A DNA stretch of 7,318 bases from Desulfobacteraceae bacterium (GTDB taxonomy: Bacteria > Desulfobacterota > Desulfobacteria > Desulfobacterales > UBA11574). The translations under genes were made by a program, and so were the position numbers. The DNA lies in the NCBI GenBank assembly GCA_013203195.1, contig JABMQM010000055.1, forward strand, positions 1 to 7,318. Direction: 5' to 3'. The notes under the pieces are model-generated. The model worked only from the letters and a program-made list of their open reading frames with translations. It made no database searches and was not told the DNA's origin. Shown here in pieces: positions 1-4,891 of the stretch (within the stretch, counting starts at the first letter, position 1; every line of letters starts with the position of its first letter).

Positions 1-503
1 ATAATTATGTCTATGGAGTACAAGTCGATGACTCGGCCGAGCACAACGACCGTGATAACAAAGGCCAAAGAGCCCCACACCCGGAGCCGGCCGTAGCTTT
101 TCTTCTCCTCGCCCAGCACATCCATGGTAAACGCTTCCAGAAAAGATATGATCGGCGCATAAAAAAGAGCGTAAAAAACAGTAATGGCCAGCATGCTCCA
201 GAAATCGGTGGAAAAAAAGAACAAAGCCCATATCGCTGTACTGACAAAACTACATAGAATATACAGCGGTTTCCGGATTTGAAAGCGGTCTGCCAGAACG
301 CTCCAGATGAGACCGAACAGAATCATGACAACAGACCTTAAAGCCGAGAGACTGCCGATTTGAAAACCGCTGAAATCGAGATGGTAGCAGTATAGATTAA
401 AATAGGGCAAAAAAATGCCCATAACGCCGAAGTATAAAAAGTACTGGGAACCGATAACAAATTTGAATGAATGGTTGGAAGCTTTATCCATAGTCCGTGT
501 CAT
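1..503 (-). CDS. MFS transporter, MFS_1-like/LacY-like (partial, N-terminal part)
   Basis: The reverse strand is open from an ATG at 503 to the left edge, giving 167 residues without a stop; the C-terminal part lies outside the window. The protein is very hydrophobic, with about four to five membrane segments (near residues 15-35, 50-70, 80-98, 103-123 and 145-160). The first is rich in Gly and aromatics (YFLYFGVMGIFLPYF). A short charged loop with ADR at 71-73 follows helix 2, as in MFS motif A. The stretch YGRLRVWGS at 137-145 is characteristic of the MFS_1-like group, which includes HcaT-type phenylpropionate carriers and LacY-related symporters. It should be an inner-membrane secondary transporter; the substrate cannot be told. 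The start is uncertain: no clear Shine-Dalgarno precedes 503 or the in-frame ATG at 491, and the frame is open further upstream. It is divergent from hsp20 and not part of the rightward operon. Confidence 0.82.
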   Translation of the reverse strand, partial: MTRTMDKASNHSFKFVIGSQYFLYFGVMGIFLPYFNLYCYHLDFSGFQIGSLSALRSVVMILFGLIWSVLADRFQIRKPLYILCSFVSTAIWALFFFSTDFWSMLAITVFYALFYAPIISFLEAFTMDVLGEEKKSYGRLRVWGSLAFVITVVVLGRVIDLYSIDII

Positions 504-509
504 ACGGCA

Positions 510-521
510 TTTGCCGGCAAA
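510..521. promoter_or_regulatory. 12-bp perfect palindrome next to the MFS gene start, possible operator
   Basis: TTTGCCGGCAAA is identical to its own reverse complement and lies 6 nt upstream of the proposed MFS start, in the divergent intergenic region. It overlaps a second inverted repeat, CGGCA-TT-TGCCG, at 505-516. Position and symmetry suit a dimeric repressor site, or a hairpin in the MFS leader. About one or two 12-bp palindromes are expected by chance in a window this long, so location is the main argument. No regulator is identified. Confidence 0.3.
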
Positions 522-542
522 ACACAATCTGGTTAGATTTTC

Positions 543-571
543 TTTACAAATATCTGTAACAGTGATAGTTT
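543..571 (+). promoter_or_regulatory. Candidate sigma70 promoter for hsp20 and the downstream operon
   Basis: A -35-like TTTACA (543-548, 5 of 6 to consensus) is followed after exactly 17 nt by TAGTTT (566-571, only 3 of 6). The latter is preceded by TG at 563-564, an extended -10 arrangement. Transcription would start near 578 and give a leader of about 65 nt before hsp20. No sigma32-like box or CIRCE element was seen, so heat-shock control is not visible in the sequence. Confidence 0.35.
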
Positions 572-632
572 ATTGCAACGTTTAACGAGTTTGACGGAGG
601 CAAGAGTAACACAGCTATCAGCATCAAAATGC

Positions 633-637
633 AGGAG
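633..637 (+). promoter_or_regulatory. Shine-Dalgarno that fixes the hsp20 start at 644
   Basis: AGGAG lies 6 nt before the ATG at 644, an ideal distance. The upstream in-frame ATG at 629 would place this motif inside the coding sequence. That ATG has no ribosome-binding site of its own at a usable distance; the only other purine block, GGAGG at 596-600, is 28 nt away. Confidence 0.75.
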
Positions 638-643
638 CCCCAA

Positions 644-1090
644 ATGGACTACATTAAAATTCGATTCACCAAAGACGTTGACCGGCTCAGTTCCGAGTTC
701 GAAAAAACCTTTGAGGAGATGTTTAGAGTAGTAAATCCCATGTTCACCCTTTCAGAAAGGACATGGAAACCTCCAATGGACATCTATGAAACCCCGGACG
801 AGATCATAATTCTGGCAGAAATTGCCGGGGTTAAAAAAGAGAATCTCGAACTGGAAATCAGCAGTAAAGCCGTCAGAATTTATGGTGTTCGCACGGAATT
901 CCCCAAGATAGAAAACGCCACCTACAGGCTGGCTGAAATCCAGTACGGCAAATTTGAACGCATCCTGTTTCTCCCGGCACCTATTGATCCTGAAGTGGTG
1001 TCGGCGTCCTATTCAAACGGTTTTCTCCAGGTCCGTCTTGCCAAACTTATGCTTAATAAAACCCACAAAGTGCAGATTACAGACGGATAA
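644..1090 (+). CDS. Small heat-shock protein, Hsp20/alpha-crystallin family
   Basis: This 148-residue cytoplasmic protein belongs to the ATP-independent holdase chaperones, which bind unfolding proteins and keep them soluble for refolding or proteolysis. The alpha-crystallin domain spans about residues 43-134. It begins with PPMDIYETPD (43-52) and continues with AEIAGVKKENL (58-68), the EIQYGKFER segment (98-106) before LPAPID (110-115), and the family hallmark NGFLQVRL (125-132), matching the A-x-x-x-N-G-x-L signature. A VQI at 143-145 near the C-terminus fits the I/V-x-I/V motif that docks neighbouring dimers during oligomer assembly. The N-terminal arm is short and rich in Phe, Met and Glu. 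There are no cysteines. Start 644 is preferred over 629 because of the AGGAG at 633-637. The gene ends 75 nt before lon, which suggests that chaperone and protease are co-expressed. Family assignment is secure; natural substrates are unknown. Confidence 0.93.
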   Translation: MDYIKIRFTKDVDRLSSEFEKTFEEMFRVVNPMFTLSERTWKPPMDIYETPDEIIILAEIAGVKKENLELEISSKAVRIYGVRTEFPKIENATYRLAEIQYGKFERILFLPAPIDPEVVSASYSNGFLQVRLAKLMLNKTHKVQITDG

Positions 1091-1118
1091 AATTTTTATT
1101 TCATTATAAATGCCGCCG

Positions 1119-1124
1119 TATACT
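1119..1124 (+). promoter_or_regulatory. Possible -10 element of a secondary lon promoter
   Basis: TATACT matches the sigma70 -10 consensus at 5 of 6 positions, but the sequence 16-18 nt upstream is only a T-rich tract with no good -35. If used, transcripts would start near 1131, placing the 1135-1150 hairpin at the extreme 5' end of the lon mRNA. Weak evidence. Confidence 0.2.
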
Positions 1125-1134
1125 GGTAAAAAGG

Positions 1135-1150
1135 CTGTTTTCAGAAACAG
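1135..1150 (+). promoter_or_regulatory. Hairpin in the lon leader, just upstream of the Shine-Dalgarno
   Basis: CTGTTT and AAACAG form a perfect 6-bp stem around a TCAG loop. The hairpin ends 4 nt before the strong AGGAGGT ribosome-binding site at 1155-1161. No T-run follows, so it is not an intrinsic terminator. It could be an mRNA-stabilising or processing structure between the hsp20 and lon cistrons, or have no function. Confidence 0.4.
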
Positions 1151-1165
1151 ACTCAGGAGGTAAAT

Positions 1166-3514
1166 ATGACCCAGCAGCAGTCGCCCATAGCTTTCAGCGC
1201 GGAGAAAATGCCCAAAATTTTGCCCATTCTACCTTTGTTTGATGTCGCACTTTTCCCTAAAATGGTCCTGCCCCTGGTTGTCATGCAGAACGTGTCGATT
1301 CAACTCGTCGACGAAGCCATGTCACAGAATCGAATTATAGGGCTTATCGTCTCAAAAGAACCGATCAAAGAAAACGGTTACACACCTAAAGACCTATACA
1401 CCGTGGGTACCAGCGCTATGATCCTTAAAATGGCAAAAACTGAAGACGACAAAACCCAGCTGCTGGTTCAGGGCTTAGGCAGATTTAAGGTGCAAAAGTA
1501 TATCAAAGGCAAGTCGTATCTCCAGGCCCAGGTGGAACATGTTGAGAACATTGAAAAAATTGACAAGAAAACTAAGGCCTTGGTGTCCAACTTGATCAGT
1601 CAGTTTATTAGAGTTGCCGATTTTTCTCCCGGCTTGCCCCCGGAAATCGCCGTCATGGCCAAGACAATACAAGAACCCGGCATACTGGCCGACATGATCA
1701 CTTCTACAATCAATTCCAGCCTTAAGGAGAAGCAGACCGTTTTGGAAATGCTCAATGTAAAAAAGCGATTACAAGAAGTTACCCGACTGGTTAACTATCA
1801 GCTGGAAGTGCTGGAGCTCGGCAACAAGATCCAATCTCAGGTAAAAGGAGACATGGACAAACGGCAAAGAGAATATTTTCTGCGCGAACAGCTCAAGGCG
1901 ATTAAGGAAGAGCTTGGTGAAAAGGATCAGGCCACGGTTGAAGTCGACGACTACCGGGCAAAAATCGAGGAAAAAAATCTTCCCGAAGAAGCCCGTAAAG
2001 AGGCTGAGCGTGAACTCGACCGCCTGGCCCGCATGCATCCCTCTTCGGCCGAATACACGGTGGCCTCAACCTATTTGGACTGGCTGACGGCGCTTCCATG
2101 GCATGCAAGCACCACCGACAACCTGGACATCAAAAAGGCCCGCAAAATTCTGGATTACGACCATTTCGGTCTTACAAAGGTCAAGAAACGAATTCTGGAA
2201 TACCTGGCCGTACGCAAGCTAAAGCCGGAGTCAAAGGGCCCGATTCTATGTTTTGCCGGCCCGCCCGGTACCGGCAAAACATCCTTGGGACGCTCCATCG
2301 CCCGGGCCCTGGGGCGCCAGTTTTTCCGTATCTCTCTGGGGGGTGTCAGGGATGAGGCTGAAATCAGAGGACATCGGCGCACCTATGTCGGGGCTCTTCC
2401 CGGACGGATAATCCAGGGAATCAGGCGATCCGGATCAAACAATCCGGTTTTTATGCTGGACGAAATCGACAAGGTAGGCAGCGATTTTCGCGGAGATCCT
2501 TCATCCGCCCTGCTGGAGGTGCTGGATCCCGAGCAGAACTTTTCGTTTTCAGATCACTATCTGGATGTTCCGTTTGACCTGTCCAAGGTAATGTTTATCA
2601 CCACGGCCAATCTCCTCGATCCCATCCCTCCTGCTCTGCGGGACAGAATGGAAGTATTGATGCTTTTAGGCTACACGCTGGATGAAAAAATCAAAATCGC
2701 CAACCGCTACCTCATACCCCGCCAGCGGGAAGCCCATGGCCTCAAAGCGAGCCAGATATCTTTCACCAAAGGCACGGTAAAACATATTGTTACCGGTTAT
2801 ACCCGCGAAGCAGGCTTAAGAAATCTTGAGCGGGAAATTGCGAACATTTGCCGCGGAGTCGCTGCCAAAATTGCTGAAGGTATTGAAGCTTCCGTTAAAA
2901 TCAAGATAGAAAAAGTTTCCGAGTATCTTGGCCCCGTAAAAATGACATCCGAGGCCAAGGCCAGAACCTCCACGCCCGGCGTGGCCATGGGGCTTGCCTG
3001 GACTCAGACCGGCGGAGAGCTGCTCTTTATAGAAGCCACTGCCATGCCGGGAAATAAGGGGCTGACTCTGACCGGTCAATTAGGAGATGTCATGAAGGAA
3101 TCGGCAACGGCAGCCTTGAGCTTCATTCGAACCAACGCAGCCTCTTTTGGGATTGCTGAAGATTATTTTCAAAAGCATGATATTCATATTCATGTACCGG
3201 CCGGTGCCATCCCCAAAGACGGTCCTTCCGCCGGTGTCACCATGTTAACAGCCTTGACTTCCCTTTTTACCAATCAAACCATTAAAAAAGATCTTGCCAT
3301 GACCGGTGAAATTACATTAAGGGGGCAGGTCCTGCCTGTCGGCGGTATCAAAGAAAAAGTTCTGGCCGCCCACCGGGCAGGCATTAAAACGCTGATTCTT
3401 CCAAAATGGAATGAAAAAGATTTAGAGGATATACCCCAAGAAGTTCAGGATAAGATCGAATTTCACTTCGTCGACAAAATGAAGAATGTCTTAAATATCG
3501 CATTTAAAACCTAA
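1166..3514 (+). CDS. lon: ATP-dependent Lon protease (LonA type, endopeptidase La)
   Basis: This is a full-length, intact LonA of 782 residues (E. coli Lon has 784). It is a cytoplasmic hexameric AAA+ serine protease that degrades misfolded and selected regulatory proteins. The N-terminal substrate-binding domain covers about residues 15-210, followed by a charged coiled-coil region (about 210-290). The AAA+ module has Walker A GPPGTGKT at 365-372, Walker B FMLDEID at 429-435, sensor-1 TTAN at 479-482, an arginine-finger region LRDRM at 491-495, and sensor-2 Arg552 in YTREAGLRNLER. The protease domain (about 600-780) carries PKDGPSAG with catalytic Ser688 and GGIKEK with Lys731; their 43-residue spacing equals that of the E. 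coli Ser/Lys dyad. The start is supported by AGGAGGT at 1155-1161. The N-domain reads LPILPLFDV where LPLRDV is usual. Only 6 nt separate it from rlpA. Many Desulfobacterota may carry more than one lon, so this may be a paralogue. Confidence 0.98.
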   Translation: MTQQQSPIAFSAEKMPKILPILPLFDVALFPKMVLPLVVMQNVSIQLVDEAMSQNRIIGLIVSKEPIKENGYTPKDLYTVGTSAMILKMAKTEDDKTQLLVQGLGRFKVQKYIKGKSYLQAQVEHVENIEKIDKKTKALVSNLISQFIRVADFSPGLPPEIAVMAKTIQEPGILADMITSTINSSLKEKQTVLEMLNVKKRLQEVTRLVNYQLEVLELGNKIQSQVKGDMDKRQREYFLREQLKAIKEELGEKDQATVEVDDYRAKIEEKNLPEEARKEAERELDRLARMHPSSAEYTVASTYLDWLTALPWHASTTDNLDIKKARKILDYDHFGLTKVKKRILEYLAVRKLKPESKGPILCFAGPPGTGKTSLGRSIARALGRQFFRISLGGVRDEAEIRGHRRTYVGALPGRIIQGIRRSGSNNPVFMLDEIDKVGSDFRGDPSSALLEVLDPEQNFSFSDHYLDVPFDLSKVMFITTANLLDPIPPALRDRMEVLMLLGYTLDEKIKIANRYLIPRQREAHGLKASQISFTKGTVKHIVTGYTREAGLRNLEREIANICRGVAAKIAEGIEASVKIKIEKVSEYLGPVKMTSEAKARTSTPGVAMGLAWTQTGGELLFIEATAMPGNKGLTLTGQLGDVMKESATAALSFIRTNAASFGIAEDYFQKHDIHIHVPAGAIPKDGPSAGVTMLTALTSLFTNQTIKKDLAMTGEITLRGQVLPVGGIKEKVLAAHRAGIKTLILPKWNEKDLEDIPQEVQDKIEFHFVDKMKNVLNIAFKT

Positions 3515-3520
3515 AAAATT

Positions 3521-4297
3521 ATGATGGCTTTTAAGTCAGGAAAGACAACCTTTCTTGTAAATATCTTTCTTATAGTTGTTTGCGGTCTGCTTCTGCTTTT
3601 AATTTTCGGTTGTTCAACGCCCGGCCCCCCTCCAACGCCACGGGGACACCCCAAGCCTTACCGTATTGGTAAAAACTGGTACCGGCCGTTGCCGCACGCT
3701 CAGGATTTCAGGCAGCGTGGCAAAGCATCCTGGTACGGCAAAAAATTTCACGGCCGGAAAACGGCCAACGGCGAAATTTATAATATGTATGCTATGACTG
3801 CTGCCCACAAAACCCTGCCCCTCGGCACTTACGTCAGAGTGGAAAATCTTAACAACAATAAAAAAATCGAGGTGCGCATCAACGACCGGGGGCCTTTTGT
3901 TCGTGGCAGAATCATCGACCTTTCCTATACAGGGGCGAAAAAACTGGGTGTAGTGGGCCCGGGCACAGCTCCGGTTGAAGTCGTGGCCCTCGGTACCGCC
4001 TCAAAAACGAAAACGCCGGGCAATAGCGGCCGATCATATGTCCCCATAGACTATTACAAAGGAAATTTTACCGTGCAGGTGGGCGCTTTCAGCGACCGCA
4101 AAAATGCCGAAAGATTGCAGCAAAAACTTGATAAGGAGTATAAAGGTGCCCATATTGCCGCCTATAATGACGGCAATGCGACCTTGTACAGGGTGCGGGT
4201 GGGCCGGTGTTCAACCCTGGATCAAGCCGAAAAATATGAAGAAATCATGATTCAAAGAGGATTTGAGGACGCCTTTGCCATCGCCGAAGACCAGTAA
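3521..4297 (+). CDS. rlpA: RlpA-family septal lytic transglycosylase lipoprotein with SPOR domain
   Basis: This 258-residue envelope lipoprotein has a short basic N-terminus, a hydrophobic segment (about 11-29) and a lipobox-like IFGC with the lipidated Cys at 31. Ser at +2 favours outer-membrane delivery; Phe at -2 is atypical. A proline-rich linker (33-46) precedes the double-psi beta-barrel domain (about 65-157). That domain shows GKASWYG (67-73), TANGE (81-85), TAAHKTLPLGT (93-103) and INDRGPF (120-126). Glu85, His96 and Asp122 have the same spacing as the catalytic Glu120, His131 and Asp157 that I recall for Pseudomonas aeruginosa RlpA, which cleaves peptide-free glycan strands at the septum. 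A C-terminal SPOR domain (about 182-255, starting FTVQVGAF) should bind denuded septal peptidoglycan. The start follows lon by 6 nt with no Shine-Dalgarno; two ATGs are adjacent (3521, 3524). Coupled translation with lon is likely. Activity is inferred, since E. coli RlpA shows none detectable. Confidence 0.93.
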   Translation: MMAFKSGKTTFLVNIFLIVVCGLLLLLIFGCSTPGPPPTPRGHPKPYRIGKNWYRPLPHAQDFRQRGKASWYGKKFHGRKTANGEIYNMYAMTAAHKTLPLGTYVRVENLNNNKKIEVRINDRGPFVRGRIIDLSYTGAKKLGVVGPGTAPVEVVALGTASKTKTPGNSGRSYVPIDYYKGNFTVQVGAFSDRKNAERLQQKLDKEYKGAHIAAYNDGNATLYRVRVGRCSTLDQAEKYEEIMIQRGFEDAFAIAEDQ

Positions 4298-4315
4298 AAG
4301 TTTGGAAAAAAACTA

Positions 4316-4891
4316 ATGGATCAAGAAAAAATATCCCCAAAGGTTGTTTTTCTGGATAGGGACGGTGTTATCAATCGGGATTCTTCTAATTACATCAAAA
4401 GCTGGTCGGAATTCGAATTTATTCCCGGAAGCCTGGAGGCCATAAGACAACTGACGTTGAACGGATTTGTAATAATCATTATTACGAATCAATCGATGAT
4501 CAACCGCAACATGGTATCTAAAAAGGATTTAGAACATATTCACACTATGATGAAGACAGACATTCGGTCCCATGGAGGAGAGATTAAAGACATCTTTTTT
4601 TGTCCCCATATTCCCAAAGATCAATGTGACTGCCGCAAACCGGAGCCGGGATTAATTTATCAGGCCGCACAAAAGCATCAGGTAGATATTAAAGCGGCGG
4701 TCATGGTCGGCGACAGCACCAAGGATATTGAGTGTGCCCGCAACGCCGGATGCAAGCATACAGTTCTGGTCCAAACCGGCAACGGAGCAGCAGCTGAAAA
4801 AATTCTTAAAGCCAAAAAGATGTTCCCGGATTTTGTGGCCCGGGATCTTCTCCATGCCACCGAATGGATATTAGCCATCCATGAGAACTAA
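4316..4891 (+). CDS. gmhB: HAD-family D-glycero-D-manno-heptose 1,7-bisphosphate 7-phosphatase
   Basis: This 191-residue cytoplasmic HAD phosphatase is predicted to remove the 7-phosphate from heptose 1,7-bisphosphate during synthesis of the ADP-heptose used in the LPS core. Motif I is FLDRDGVIN, with nucleophile Asp14 and acid/base Asp16. Motif II is TNQS at 57-60, motif III lies at Arg107-Lys108, and motif IV is GDSTKD at 132-137. A zinc loop is formed by Cys96, His98, Cys104 and Cys106 (CPHIPKDQCDCRKP). TGNG at 154-157 matches the usual GmhB C-terminal TGxG. The zinc loop is as short as in the histidinol-phosphatase domain of HisB, so that substrate cannot be excluded, but the PEPG after RKP and the C-terminal motif favour GmhB. 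The usual Gly after TNQS is Met61, followed by INRN. The start has only a weak GGA 9 nt upstream. It sits 18 nt after rlpA and overlaps recD2 by 11 nt. No other heptose gene is in the window. Confidence 0.83.
   Translation: MDQEKISPKVVFLDRDGVINRDSSNYIKSWSEFEFIPGSLEAIRQLTLNGFVIIIITNQSMINRNMVSKKDLEHIHTMMKTDIRSHGGEIKDIFFCPHIPKDQCDCRKPEPGLIYQAAQKHQVDIKAAVMVGDSTKDIECARNAGCKHTVLVQTGNGAAAEKILKAKKMFPDFVARDLLHATEWILAIHEN
4864..4882 (+). promoter_or_regulatory. Hairpin covering the recD2 start codon within the gmhB 3' end
   Basis: ATGGAT (4864-4869) and ATCCAT (4877-4882) form a perfect 6-bp stem around a 7-nt loop. The right arm includes the A and U of the recD2 start codon. There is no Shine-Dalgarno before recD2, and an in-frame TAG at 4872-4874 excludes upstream starts. 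The structure fits translational coupling: a ribosome finishing gmhB would open the stem and re-initiate. It may also be a chance consequence of the gmhB codons. Confidence 0.35.

Noticed and set aside
579..587. CGTTTAACG small inverted repeat before hsp20
   Set aside because: Arms of only 4 bp are expected often by chance and there is no further symmetry around it.
591..621. TTGACG as an alternative -35 for hsp20
   Set aside because: The only -10-like partner (TATCAG, 616-621) is 19 nt away and matches 4 of 6, so it is less likely than the candidate at 543-571.
578..643. RNA thermometer (ROSE or fourU type) in the hsp20 leader
   Set aside because: I found no stretch in the leader complementary to the AGGAG at 633-637, and no UUUU facing it.
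1769..2108. Overlapping minus-strand open frames (89 and 68 codons) inside lon
   Set aside because: Both are antisense to conserved Lon coding sequence and have no domain or protein pattern of their own.
2270..2280. 11-nt sequence shared by lon and recD2 (again at 5949-5959)
   Set aside because: Both copies encode the Walker A loop GTGKT; the identity follows from protein constraint and is not a DNA repeat.
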